This document shows, one piece after another, positions 8,329 to 16,566 of a DNA stretch of 64,000 nt (positions are counted from its first letter, which is position 1; the number at the start of each line of letters is the position of its first letter). The notes under the pieces were generated by a model. It was given only the letters and a program-made list of their open reading frames with translations, did not search any database and was not told the origin of the DNA. Both the position numbers and the translations under genes were made by a program. The DNA comes from Xylanimonas oleitrophica (GTDB lineage Bacteria > Actinomycetota > Actinomycetes > Actinomycetales > Cellulomonadaceae), in the NCBI RefSeq assembly GCF_003244315.1, contig NZ_QKWH01000008.1, forward strand, positions 58,260-122,259, read 5' to 3'.

Positions 8329-9039
8329 GTGCGTACCCATGAACGAGTCCTCGCCCAGATCGAGGCCGACCTCGCCTCCGGCAAGTGGGGCCTGGGCGAG
8401 CGCCTCCCCGGAGAGCGCGCCCTGGCCGAGCAGATGGGCGTCTCCCGCCCCTCGGTGCGCGAGGCGATGCGCGTGCTGGAGGCGATGGGCATCGTGCGCA
8501 CCGCCGTGGGCTCCGGCCCCGAGGCGGGCGCCACCGTGATCGACCGCCCCGCCGCGGGCCTGGGCGCAGCGGTGCGCCTGCACGTGGCGTCGGGCACGCT
8601 GCCGGTGGAGGACGTCGTCGCCACCCGGACGGCGCTCGAGACGTGGGCCGTGGCGCAGGCCGCCGAGCGCCTCGCCTCGGAGGAGGACCTGCAGGAGGTG
8701 CGGGAGCTCCTCGCCGCGCTCGACGAGCCCGGCATCTCGACGGCCGAGTTCGTGCGCCGCGACCAGGACTTCCACATCGCGCTGGTGCGCCTGGGCGGCA
8801 ACCAGCTCGTGGAGGCCATCCTCTCCGGGCTGCGCACCGCCATCGGCTCCTACGTGACCGCCGGCGCCGAGCGCCTGCCGTCGTGGGAGACCACGAGCGC
8901 GCGCCTGTGCACCGAGCACAAGGCGATCGTCGCGGCCGTGGCCGAGCGTGACGGCGAGCGGGCCGAGAAGCTCGCTCACCAGCACATCTGGGGCTTCTAC
9001 GAGGAGACGGGCCTGGCCTCGGCGTCGGCCGAGGGCTGA
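8329..9039 (+). CDS. FadR-family (GntR) regulator of lactate use
   Basis: 236 residues. The N-terminal winged helix contains GERLPGERALAEQMGVSRPSVREAMRVLEAMGIV; the C-terminal FCD ligand domain has DEPGISTAEFVRRDQDFHIALVRLGGN and the metal-site His in EHKAIVAAV. The GTG at 8329 is likely, probably leaderless. Divergent from lutABC, so it is expected to repress that operon until lactate binds, as LldR/LutR-type proteins do. The ligand is inferred from context. Confidence 0.88.
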   Translation: MRTHERVLAQIEADLASGKWGLGERLPGERALAEQMGVSRPSVREAMRVLEAMGIVRTAVGSGPEAGATVIDRPAAGLGAAVRLHVASGTLPVEDVVATRTALETWAVAQAAERLASEEDLQEVRELLAALDEPGISTAEFVRRDQDFHIALVRLGGNQLVEAILSGLRTAIGSYVTAGAERLPSWETTSARLCTEHKAIVAAVAERDGERAEKLAHQHIWGFYEETGLASASAEG

Positions 9040-9042
9040 GCC

Positions 9043-9064
9043 CGGGCGCCTGCGCGAGCGCCCG
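9043..9064. terminator. Short GC hairpin between convergent genes
   Basis: CGGGCGC and GCGCCCG with an 8-base loop between the lactate regulator and the convergent MarR gene. No U tract. Confidence 0.4.
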
Positions 9065-9078
9065 TCCTGGCGTGGCCC

Positions 9079-9588
9079 CTAGGCGCCGGCGTCCGCCGCG
9101 TTCTGCGCCTGGGCCACGACGCCGCACCGGTCGTCGTCGTGCGCCGCTCCCGACGCCGCGCGCTCCAGCAGGGTGTAGAGCACGTCCCGCTCGGCGTCGT
9201 CGAGGTCGCCGAGCAGCTCGCGCTCGGCCTCCCGCACGCGGGCGTCGATCAGGGCGAGCACCCGCCGCCCGTGCTCGGTGGCGACGATGCGCCGCGCCCG
9301 GCGGTCGGCCGGGTCCTGCTGGCGCTCGACCAGCTCGCAGCCCACGAACGCGTCCACCAGGTAGGTCATCACGGTGCGGTCGATGCCGAGCCGGGCGGCG
9401 AGGGCTGCCTGCGTGGGCGGGGCGTCGTGGACGACGGCGGCGAGCACCTGGTAGCCGCGAGGGCCGTGCGGCAGCTCCTGGGACAGCTCGGCGACCCGCG
9501 CGCTCCACTCGCGCAGCAGGGCGGCGAGCGACCACCCCAGGAGGGAGGGCGTGGTGGCCGCGGTTGCGGGCGGGGCCGGCGTCGTCAT
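9079..9588 (-). CDS. MarR-family transcriptional regulator
   Basis: 169 residues with a winged helix: TQAALAARLGIDRTVMTYLVDAFVGCELVERQQDPADRRARRIV, where the DPADRRARR wing is diagnostic of MarR. The ATG at 9588 gives MTTPAPPATAA, a disordered leader of about 15 residues. Divergent from the luciferase-like/FAD fusion gene, with a perfect inverted repeat between, so it very likely represses that gene and itself in response to a small aromatic or oxidised ligand. The ligand is unknown. Confidence 0.9.
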   Translation of the reverse strand: MTTPAPPATAATTPSLLGWSLAALLREWSARVAELSQELPHGPRGYQVLAAVVHDAPPTQAALAARLGIDRTVMTYLVDAFVGCELVERQQDPADRRARRIVATEHGRRVLALIDARVREAERELLGDLDDAERDVLYTLLERAASGAAHDDDRCGVVAQAQNAADAGA

Positions 9589-9620
9589 GACTCGATGGTA
9601 GGCCGGGAAGCAACAGGTCC

Positions 9621-9661
9621 GCAGACGAGTTGTCGTTGATATCGTCTGTGCAGCAGACGAT
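9621..9661. promoter_or_regulatory. Predicted MarR operator
   Basis: ATCGTCTG and CAGACGAT, 5 bases apart, form a perfect inverted repeat at 9641-9661. A further half-site GCAGACGA lies at 9621-9628. It sits between the divergent MarR and fusion-oxidoreductase genes, 33 bases before the latter's start. Confidence 0.65.
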
Positions 9662-9693
9662 CTTGTCGCACCGACTACCCCGAGGACGCACGC

Positions 9694-11934
9694 ATGACGG
9701 ACTACGGCCACGACCTGGCGTTCGGCACCTTCATCACCCCCACCAACGCCGACCCGCAGGTCCCCGTGCGCCTGGCGCGGCTCACCGAGGAGGTCGGGCT
9801 CGACCTCGTCACCTTCCAGGACCACCCCTACCAGCCGTCCTTCCTCGACACCTGGACCCTGCTCTCCTGGGTGGCCGCCCAGACCTCCCGCGTCACCGTC
9901 GCGGGCAACGTGCTCAACCTCCCGCTGCGCCCACCCGCAGTCCTCGCCCGCGCAGCCGCGTCCCTCGACCTGCTCAGCGGGGGCCGCGTCGCCCTCGGGC
10001 TCGGCGCCGGCGGGTTCTGGGACGCCATCGAGTCCATGGGCGCCCCCCGCCTGACCCCCGGCGAGTCCGTCGACGCGCTCAGCGAGGCCATCGACGTCGT
10101 GCGCGGCATCTGGGACACCACCGAGCGCCGCGCCCTGCGGGTCGAGGGGCAGCACCACCGGGTGGCCGGTGCCAAGCGCGGCCCCGCCCCCGCCCACGAC
10201 ATCCCCGTCTGGATCGGCGCCTACAAGCCCCGCATGCTCCGCCTCGTCGCCGAGAAGGCCGACGGCTGGCTGCCCTCGGCGCCCTACCTCAAGGACGGCG
10301 ACCTGGCCCGCGGCAACGCGATCATCGACGAGGCCGCCCACGCCGCCGGGCGCCACCCCGCCGAGATCCGCCGCCTGCTCAACGTCACCCCGCCGTCCGG
10401 CCCCACCGAGCAGTGGGTGGAGGAGCTGGTGCGGCTCGCTCTCGAGGACGGCGTCGGCACGTTCGTCGTCGCCGCCGACGACCCGGCCACCGTCCGCCTG
10501 CTCGGCGAGGAGGTGGCCCCCGCCGTCCGCGAGCGGGTCGCCGCCGAGCGCGCGTCCGCCGGTACGACGCCCGCCGCCTCCCGCCGCGGCCCGCGCGCCA
10601 TCGCCCTGCGCCGCGACGGCATCGACTACGACGCCGTGCCCGCAGCCCTGGCCGAGCGCGCCGTCGAGCCCGGCGACCGCGCCTACCCCGGCGTGCGGCA
10701 CAACTACCTGCGCAGCGGCGCCCCCGGCCTCGTGCTGCGCCCCCGCGGCACCAGCGAGGTGGTCGAGGCGCTCGCCTACGCCCGCACCCAGGACGTGCCG
10801 CTCGGCATCCGCTCCGGCGGCCACGGCATCAGCGGCCGCTCCACCAACGACGGTGGCATCGTCGTCGACCTCGGGGCGCTCGACCACGTCGAGGTGCTCG
10901 ACCACGCCACCCGCCGCGTGCGCGTCGGCGCCGGCGCCACCTGGGGCAAGGTCGCCGCCGAGCTGGCCCCCCACGGGTGGGCGATCACCTCGGGCGACTC
11001 TGGCGGCGTGGGGGTCGGAGGCCTCGCCACCGCCGGGGGCGTCGGGCTCCTCGGGCGCTCGCAGGGCCTGACCATCGACCACGTGGTGGCGGCCGAGGTG
11101 GTCACCGCCGACGGGCGCGTGGTGCGCGCCTCCGCCGACGAGAACCCCGAGCTGTTCTGGGGGCTGCGCGGTGCGGGAGCCAACCTCGGAGTCGTCACCT
11201 CGTTCGAGCTCGAGGCCGGCGTGCTGGGCGACGTCGTCTTCTCGCAGATGGCGCTCGACGCCTCCGACACCGCCGGGCTGCTCGAGCGCTGGGCCGCAGC
11301 CGTGGAGGACGCTCCGCGGGAGCTGACCTCGTTCCTGATCCTCTCGCCCGCCCGCCGCGGGCAGGGACCTGTCGCGCAGCTCATGACCGTGTGGGCCGGC
11401 GACGACACCGACGCGGCCGTCACCCACCTGGAGCTGCTGGCCGACTCCGGGCCGGTGCTGCAGCACCAGGCGTACCTGCTGCCCTACACCGGGGTGGTCC
11501 AGCAGACCGAGAAGCACCACGGCGGCGGGGGAGACCCGGTCGTGCGCTCCAGCCTGGTCACGCACGTGGACGACCAGGTGGCGCGAGCCTTCGAGAAGGT
11601 CGCCTGGTCGGGTGCCGCGTACTTCCTGCAGATCCGGGCCACGGGCGGTGCCGGCAACGACGTCGCCCCGGACGCCACCGCCTACGCCCACCGGCACCAG
11701 AACTTCCTGCTCTCCGCGATGGGCTCGGACCACGCCGAGATCGACCCCGTGTGGGACGCCGAGATGGGGCCGCACACCGAGGGGCTGTACCTGTCCTTCG
11801 ACACCGACACCCGCCCGGAGCGGCTCGCCGAGGCGTTCCCCGGGCAGACCCTCACCCGGCTGCGGGCGCTCAAGCGGGACTGGGACCCGGACAACGTGTT
11901 CCGGGCCAACTTCCCCATCCCGCCGGCCGACTGA
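9694..11934 (+). CDS. Luciferase-like monooxygenase fused to FAD-linked (BBE) oxidase
   Basis: 746 residues. Residues 1-290 are a luciferase-like flavin oxidoreductase: FGTFITPTNADPQVPVRLA, SRVTVAGNVLNLPLRPPAVLARAA, LDLLSGGRVALGLGAG, DIPVWIGAYKPRMLRL. After a Pro/Ala/Arg linker (290-310), residues 330-746 are a PCMH-type FAD oxidase ending in a BBE segment (DWDPDNVFRANFP). His377 in RSGGHGISGRS fits 8-alpha-histidyl FAD attachment. The place of the second, cysteinyl link reads SGDSGGVGVGG, without Cys. Either domain alone is normally a whole enzyme. The substrate is unknown; MarR control suggests an aromatic or xenobiotic compound. No frameshift signs, so the fusion looks real. Confidence 0.9.
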   Translation: MTDYGHDLAFGTFITPTNADPQVPVRLARLTEEVGLDLVTFQDHPYQPSFLDTWTLLSWVAAQTSRVTVAGNVLNLPLRPPAVLARAAASLDLLSGGRVALGLGAGGFWDAIESMGAPRLTPGESVDALSEAIDVVRGIWDTTERRALRVEGQHHRVAGAKRGPAPAHDIPVWIGAYKPRMLRLVAEKADGWLPSAPYLKDGDLARGNAIIDEAAHAAGRHPAEIRRLLNVTPPSGPTEQWVEELVRLALEDGVGTFVVAADDPATVRLLGEEVAPAVRERVAAERASAGTTPAASRRGPRAIALRRDGIDYDAVPAALAERAVEPGDRAYPGVRHNYLRSGAPGLVLRPRGTSEVVEALAYARTQDVPLGIRSGGHGISGRSTNDGGIVVDLGALDHVEVLDHATRRVRVGAGATWGKVAAELAPHGWAITSGDSGGVGVGGLATAGGVGLLGRSQGLTIDHVVAAEVVTADGRVVRASADENPELFWGLRGAGANLGVVTSFELEAGVLGDVVFSQMALDASDTAGLLERWAAAVEDAPRELTSFLILSPARRGQGPVAQLMTVWAGDDTDAAVTHLELLADSGPVLQHQAYLLPYTGVVQQTEKHHGGGGDPVVRSSLVTHVDDQVARAFEKVAWSGAAYFLQIRATGGAGNDVAPDATAYAHRHQNFLLSAMGSDHAEIDPVWDAEMGPHTEGLYLSFDTDTRPERLAEAFPGQTLTRLRALKRDWDPDNVFRANFPIPPAD

Positions 11935-11970
11935 CCCGGCGGGCCCTCTGGCACCGCGCCGGAGTGCGTA

Positions 11971-12008
11971 CGGGTGCGACGGCGGGGCCCGACCCGCCGT
12001 CGCACCCG
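11971..12008. terminator. Two-way hairpin terminator
   Basis: Sixteen-base arms beginning CGGGTGCGACGGCGGG with a 6-base loop, between convergent genes. Perfect stem, no U tract. Confidence 0.75.
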
Positions 12009-12012
12009 GGGG

Positions 12013-12831
12013 TCAGCGGCGCTCCCGGCGGTACAGGGACCTCGACCAGGCGTAGCCGGCGGCCCCGATCGCCACGGTCCAGGCGAGCGCCTGGACCGTG
12101 GTCGAGGTATCCAGGCCGGTGCCCGCCAGCAGGGAGCGCGTCGTCTCGATGACGGGCGTGAAGGGCTGGTGCTCGGCGAACCAGCGGACGCCCGCGGGCA
12201 TCGTCTCCACGGGGACGAACCCGCTGCCGAGGAAGGGGAGCGCCGTGAGGAGCATCGGCGTGTTCGAGGCCGTCTCCACCGAGCGGGCCGCCAGGCCCAT
12301 CGCCACGCACAGCCAGCTCAGCGCGAACGTCACCAGGGCCGCGAGCCCCGCGACGGCCAGCCAGCCACCTGCTCCGGCGGCGGGCCGCAGACCGAGGGCC
12401 ACGGCGAGCCCCAGCACCGCCACGACGGCGACGAGCCCCTGGACCACGGTCCCGAGCACCGGGCCGCCCAGGACGGACCCGGGAGCGATCGCCATCGTCT
12501 TGAAGCGGGCCATGATGCCGCTGGTGGCGTCCATGGCGGCCGTGATGGCCACGCTCTGCGCCGCTCCGACGACGGCGAAGAGCACGATCGCCGGGGTGAT
12601 GTAGTCCAGGTACGCGGCGCGGCCCTGAGCACCGGCCGTCACGCCCGGGGCCACGCCGGCTCCGAGGGCGCCGCCGAACACGTACACGAACAGGAGCATC
12701 AGGACGACGGGGATGCCCACGGTGAAGCCGGTGAGACCGGGGTAACGGACCGCGCGCAGGAGGTTGCGGCGCAGCATGGTCAGGGTGTCGGCCAGGGGCC
12801 TTCCCGCGGGGGCGACGGCGACGGCGGTCAT
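12013..12831 (-). CDS. ABC-2 type exporter permease (DrrB-like)
   Basis: 272 residues with about six membrane segments, among them LTGFTVGIPVVLMLLFVYVFGGAL, YITPAIVLFAVVGAAQSVAI and LVAVVAVLGLAVALGL. It has the ABC-2 pattern seen in daunorubicin-resistance DrrB: MARFKTMAIAPGSVLGG, then PFLGSGFVPVETMPAGVRWFAEHQPFTPVIE. Its ATG at 12831 shares one base with the stop of the ATPase gene (TGATG). Last gene of the operon. The exported substrate is unknown. Confidence 0.9.
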   Translation of the reverse strand: MTAVAVAPAGRPLADTLTMLRRNLLRAVRYPGLTGFTVGIPVVLMLLFVYVFGGALGAGVAPGVTAGAQGRAAYLDYITPAIVLFAVVGAAQSVAITAAMDATSGIMARFKTMAIAPGSVLGGPVLGTVVQGLVAVVAVLGLAVALGLRPAAGAGGWLAVAGLAALVTFALSWLCVAMGLAARSVETASNTPMLLTALPFLGSGFVPVETMPAGVRWFAEHQPFTPVIETTRSLLAGTGLDTSTTVQALAWTVAIGAAGYAWSRSLYRRERR

Positions 12832-13604
12832 CAGGCCACCTCCTCGGTGCTCTGCTCTGCGGTGGAAAGGGTGGAAGGATCGGTCAGCCGCAGGAAGACG
12901 TCGTCGAGCGATCCGGCCTGGTGCGCGGACTTGAGCTCGGCAGGGCTGCCCTGGGCGACGACGCGGCCGCCGTCGAGCACGGCGACGGCGTCGGCGAGCC
13001 GATCGGCCTCCTCGAGGTACTGCGTGGTGAGCAGGATGGTGGTGCCGCCCGCCACGAGAGCCCGCACCTCGCCCCACAGGGCGCGGCGGCTGCGCGGGTC
13101 GAGGCCGGTGGTGGGCTCGTCGAGGAAGACGACGGAAGGGGATCCCACGAGCGTCATCGCCAGGTCGAGCCGGCGGCGCATCCCGCCCGACCACGTCGAC
13201 ACGGGCTTGCCCGCGGCAGCGACGAGATCGAACCGCTCCAGCAGCGCGTCGGCGCGCTCGCGCGCCTCACGGCGGCCCAGGTGGTGCAGCGACGCCACGA
13301 TCCGCAGGTTCTCGGTGCCGGTGAGCAGGTCGTCGACGGCGGACACCTGGCCAGTGACACCGATGGCGGCACGCACGGCCTCCGGCTGCGCGACGACGTC
13401 GTGGCCGGCGACGCGCACCGTGCCCCCGTCGGGTCGCAGGAGCGTGGACAGGATGCCCACGGTGGTGGTCTTGCCGGCCCCGTTGGGGCCGAGCAGCGCG
13501 GTGACGGTCCCGGCAGGGACGGCGAGGTCGACGCCGTCGAGCACGGAGTGGTCGCCGTAGGACTTGCGCAGGCCGCGGACGTCCACGGCGAGGTCGGTGG
13601 TCAT
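12831..13604 (-). CDS. ABC exporter ATP-binding protein (DrrA-like)
   Basis: 257 residues. Walker A is LLGPNGAGKTTTV, the signature is WSGGMRRRLDLAMTL, Walker B is VVFLDEPTTGLD, and the C-terminal SLDDVFLRLT matches DrrA-type drug-export ATPases. It pairs with the downstream permease. The DUF4097 gene ends 50 bases upstream. The ATPase drives export or membrane-lipid movement; substrate not visible. Confidence 0.93.
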   Translation of the reverse strand: MTTDLAVDVRGLRKSYGDHSVLDGVDLAVPAGTVTALLGPNGAGKTTTVGILSTLLRPDGGTVRVAGHDVVAQPEAVRAAIGVTGQVSAVDDLLTGTENLRIVASLHHLGRREARERADALLERFDLVAAAGKPVSTWSGGMRRRLDLAMTLVGSPSVVFLDEPTTGLDPRSRRALWGEVRALVAGGTTILLTTQYLEEADRLADAVAVLDGGRVVAQGSPAELKSAHQAGSLDDVFLRLTDPSTLSTAEQSTEEVA

Positions 13605-13654
13605 GACGGTCTCCTCACGGGGTGCAGGGCGGGTGCAGCGGGTTCAGGGGCGGT

Positions 13655-14494
13655 TCAGGGGCGACGGACGATGACGTCGCCGTAGGAGGTGCTCGCGTGG
13701 ATCTCGGCCGTGGCCTCGTGCTCCACGGGTCCGTCGGTGGGGGTGAGGTGGTTGCGGACGGTGCCGTGGGCGGACGCGACGTCGAGCCAGGCGGCCACCC
13801 CTTCGGGCACCCCGACCTCGATCGAGCCGTAGGAGGTGGTGAGCCGGACGGTGCCCGCGACGTCTGCGACACGGATCGTGGCGTGCGCGGCCGTGGCCGT
13901 CAGCGTCCCGCGCACGCGCCCCACGGCGATCTCGGAGTGCGCTCCCGTCACGGTGAGATCACCGGTGACGGAACCGACCGTGGTGGCGCCGTTGGCGGCA
14001 CGGACGGTGCCCTGGCCGCCCAGCTCCCCGATCCGTACCGACCCTGCGCTGGCCTTGATGCTGGTGGGACCGGGGGCGCGGTCGACGACGACGGCGCCGG
14101 CAGCGACCGTGAGCGTCAGCCGGGACGCCTCCTCGATGCGGGCGTCGCCGCCGTTGAGAGCGAGGTCGACCTCGCCCAGGGGCCCCTCGGCGAGGACGGA
14201 GCCCGTCTTGCCGCTGAGGTGCGACCCGGCGGGCAGCTCGACGGTGATCGCCGCCGTGCCCGCGGAGAACGGCAGGAGGTACTGCTTCCAGCTCGCCGGG
14301 TAGGTGATGGTGACGGCGTCGCCGTCGTGCTCCACCCGCACCTCCTCGGCGGCGCGCACGCTGCCCGGCTTGGTGGGGTCCGCCGGCAGCACGGTGACGA
14401 CGACGTCGTCCCGTTCGCCGGCGACGACGTGCAGGCTGCCGGCGGGCACGTCCACGCGGACGGGGACGGGGTGGGGCGCGGGGAAGGTGGGCAT
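13655..14494 (-). CDS. DUF4097-type beta-strand repeat protein
   Basis: 279 residues built of regular short beta strands typical of DUF4097/adhesin-like right-handed folds, e.g. ITVELPAGSHLSGKTGSV, VGSVTGDLTVTGAHSEIAVGRV and STSYGDVIV. No signal peptide or membrane segment. In actinobacteria this family often sits next to an RHH protein and a DrrAB-like exporter, as here, but no biochemical role is known to me. It may be a scaffold or sensor for envelope stress; that is inference. Confidence 0.85.
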   Translation of the reverse strand: MPTFPAPHPVPVRVDVPAGSLHVVAGERDDVVVTVLPADPTKPGSVRAAEEVRVEHDGDAVTITYPASWKQYLLPFSAGTAAITVELPAGSHLSGKTGSVLAEGPLGEVDLALNGGDARIEEASRLTLTVAAGAVVVDRAPGPTSIKASAGSVRIGELGGQGTVRAANGATTVGSVTGDLTVTGAHSEIAVGRVRGTLTATAAHATIRVADVAGTVRLTTSYGSIEVGVPEGVAAWLDVASAHGTVRNHLTPTDGPVEHEATAEIHASTSYGDVIVRRP

Positions 14495-14573
14495 GACGAG
14501 GCTCCCGGGTGTCTGGGGTGGTGTCGAGGTGTCGGAGGCGGGCCGCGGGGTGTCCCGCGGTCGCGGTGGCAGG

Positions 14574-15110
14574 TCAGTGCACCCAGCCGGTGAGGCGGGT
14601 GCTGCTGCGCTGGTCGGGCCGGCCGGGGGCGGCGGGCCGTGCGGTCGGCTGCTCGAGCGCGGTGGCTACCGCGCGCACGAGCCAGGTGTTGACGGAGATG
14701 CCGTCGCGCGCGGCGGCGACCTCGACCTGCGTCTTGAGGTGGTCGGGCAGGCGCAGGGTGGTACGGGTGGTGGCTCCGGCGCCTTCCGGCTCGGCCGGGC
14801 CGGAAGGCGAGACCGGCTCGGTGGGCGACGGCGGCAGGGGTGCTGCACTCACCTGCTGCTCGGGCTGCACCGGCGCGGTGACGACGAACTCCGGTGCTCC
14901 GCCGCGGAGCCGCACGTCCACGGAGCCGGGGGCGAGCTCGGCCGAGATCTCGCCGGCGGCGTGGGAGAGCGCGTCGAGCAGGACGAGGCGCACGGCGGCG
15001 TCCAGCGGTGCGGTCAGTCGCTCGGCGAGCTGCCGGGCGTCGTCACCGGCTGTGCCCGCGGCGGTGGCGAGGCGGTGCTGGAGGTCGTCGACGTAGCGCG
15101 TGAGGTCCAT
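14574..15110 (-). CDS. HicB-like ribbon-helix-helix regulator
   Basis: 178 residues. The first 95 residues are helical and acidic, beginning MDLTRYVDDLQHRLATAAG. A Pro/Ser linker follows, then an Arc/HicB-type RHH domain at about 113-152: TTLRLPDHLKTQVEVAAARDGISVNTWLVRAV. No HicA toxin gene is next to it, so the toxin-antitoxin label used for relatives is probably misleading. Its ATG lies 10 bases from a doubled perfect palindrome, the expected autoregulatory site. First gene of the operon with the DUF4097 protein and the ABC exporter. Confidence 0.82.
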   Translation of the reverse strand: MDLTRYVDDLQHRLATAAGTAGDDARQLAERLTAPLDAAVRLVLLDALSHAAGEISAELAPGSVDVRLRGGAPEFVVTAPVQPEQQVSAAPLPPSPTEPVSPSGPAEPEGAGATTRTTLRLPDHLKTQVEVAAARDGISVNTWLVRAVATALEQPTARPAAPGRPDQRSSTRLTGWVH

Positions 15111-15119
15111 GACGCCACT

Positions 15120-15161
15120 ATGACACCATCGATGGTGTCATCGCAACACCATCGATGGTGT
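15120..15161. promoter_or_regulatory. Doubled perfect palindrome, RHH operator
   Basis: A 22-bp perfect palindrome (15120-15141, left half ATGACACCATC) is followed after four bases by a 16-bp copy of its core (15146-15161, ACACCATCGATGGTGT). Centres are 23 bp apart, about two helical turns. A further GGTGTC half follows. It lies directly before the RHH gene; tandem palindromes are usual for RHH dimers. Confidence 0.8.
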
Positions 15162-15249
15162 CGTGGTGTCCGCAGCCGGGTGTCGGTGCCGCGGGCAGCG
15201 GCTGACGCGGAGTGCCAGGTACGGTTCCGGGCGTGACGCAGGGGGACGC

Positions 15250-15732
15250 ATGGAGCTGACGGCGGCCGCCGCGCTGGGCCGGCGGCTGATGGACGAGCAC
15301 GGCCTGCGCGGCTGGGAGCTGGGATGGGACCACGCCCGCCGGCGAGCGGGGCAGTGCCGGCACGACCTGCGCCGCATCACCCTCTCGCGCCACCTCACCG
15401 CCCTCTACGACGAGACGCAGGTGCGCGACACCGTGCTGCACGAGATCGCGCACGCGCTCGTCGGGCCGCGGCACGGGCACGACGCCGTCTGGCGGGCGCA
15501 GGCGCTGCGGATCGGCGGTTCCGGCCGCCGCACCACCGACCCGGGGGCCCCGGCGGTCGAGGGTGACTGGGTGGGGGTGTGCCCGGCCGGTCACCGGGTG
15601 ACGCGGTTCCGCCGACCGTCGCGGCCGTTGGCCTGCGGGCGCTGCGGCCCTCGCTTCGACCCGGCGAACCTGTTCTCGTGGTGGCACCGTGGCGTGCCGG
15701 TGCGCGCCGCCGGAGGCCGACGGGGCCGGTGA
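15250..15732 (+). CDS. SprT-like zinc metalloprotein
   Basis: 160 residues. The zincin motif HEIAH is at 64-68, with GPRHGHDAVWRAQAL following as in SprT/Spartan-like domains. The C-terminal part has CPAGHRVTRFRR and CGRCG, a likely zinc ribbon. This is close to the full length of bacterial SprT-like proteins. A protease acting on protein-DNA crosslinks is known for eukaryotic Spartan only; the bacterial role is unproven. Stands alone between divergent and convergent neighbours. Confidence 0.8.
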   Translation: MELTAAAALGRRLMDEHGLRGWELGWDHARRRAGQCRHDLRRITLSRHLTALYDETQVRDTVLHEIAHALVGPRHGHDAVWRAQALRIGGSGRRTTDPGAPAVEGDWVGVCPAGHRVTRFRRPSRPLACGRCGPRFDPANLFSWWHRGVPVRAAGGRRGR

Positions 15733-15747
15733 GGGCCCTCGGCGCCG

Positions 15748-16566
15748 TCACCTGACGCGACGGTCCCCGCCCGCAGCGGGCGCGTGGTGGGGGTCGCCGA
15801 CGACGCCGTAGCGGCGCAGGTGGAGGCGCATGCGGTCCGCGACGAACAGCTCTGTGCCCGCCTCGATCGCCCGGCCGCGACCGTCGAGCGTGCGGCGCAC
15901 CAGCCGCAGCAGCGGCGCCGCAGGAGGCACGCCCAGCAGTCGGGCCTGCTCGGCGTCCGCGTACGTCACCTCGACGCTCTCGTCGCTCACCTTCGGCTCG
16001 ACGCCGTACACCTCACGGAGGCATCGGTAGAACGAGGTCAGGTCCTGCCGGTGCAGGTCCGGGAACAGCGCGGCCGGAGCGCGGGTGTCCTCCAGGCTCA
16101 GCCCCGTCCCGTCGGCCATCCGCAGCCGCTGGACGTGATAGACCATCTGCCCTTCGGCGAGCCCCAGGGCACGTCGGTCGGCGGGCGAGGGCACGGCGAT
16201 CTCGGCACGCAGCACCGTGGTGGTCAGGTGCACCCCCTGGACCCGTGTGATGTCCGGCAGGCCCTCGATCGTGTTGAGGTTGCGCTCGATCCGCCCGTCC
16301 GACGCGAAGACGCCACCGCCCCGTCCGAGCCGCCTGCGGACCACGCCCTCCGCCTGCAGCACCGCGAGGGCCTCGCGCAGGCGTGCCCGAGGGATGCCGA
16401 GCTCGGCTGCGAGCGTGCGCTCGTCGCCCAGGCGGTCACCCGGGGCGAGCTCCGCCCGCCGCATCATGGCGCGCAGCCGTGCCGCGGCTTCCTCCACCGG
16501 CCGGTCCGGCGCCGGTGCGGCCGGCGGCGCCGCAGACCGCTCGGGCGCGGGAGGCGGGCTCGTCAC
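15748..16566 (-). CDS. GntR/HutC-family regulator of the amino-alcohol cluster
   Basis: 272 residues. An Ala/Pro-rich leader precedes the winged helix with PGDRLGDERTLAAELGIPRARLREALAVLQAEGVVRRRLGRGGGVF. The C-terminal UTRA domain (about 110-250) includes LGLAEGQMVYHVQRLRMADG and ESVEVTYADAEQARLLGVPPAAPLLRL. The GTG start at 16566 overlaps the stop of the phospho-lyase gene (GTGA). It is expected to sense a pathway compound and control the divergent promoter region. Confidence 0.88.
   Translation of the reverse strand: MTSPPPAPERSAAPPAAPAPDRPVEEAAARLRAMMRRAELAPGDRLGDERTLAAELGIPRARLREALAVLQAEGVVRRRLGRGGGVFASDGRIERNLNTIEGLPDITRVQGVHLTTTVLRAEIAVPSPADRRALGLAEGQMVYHVQRLRMADGTGLSLEDTRAPAALFPDLHRQDLTSFYRCLREVYGVEPKVSDESVEVTYADAEQARLLGVPPAAPLLRLVRRTLDGRGRAIEAGTELFVADRMRLHLRRYGVVGDPHHAPAAGGDRRVR

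Noticed and set aside
9079..11775. A long minus-strand frame that ends in the MarR protein
   Set aside because: Only the last 169 residues, from ATG 9588, are a real protein; the upstream part is antisense to the fusion oxidoreductase.
14574..15110. HicAB toxin-antitoxin locus
   Set aside because: The RHH protein resembles HicB but no HicA gene is adjacent, and it heads an exporter operon.
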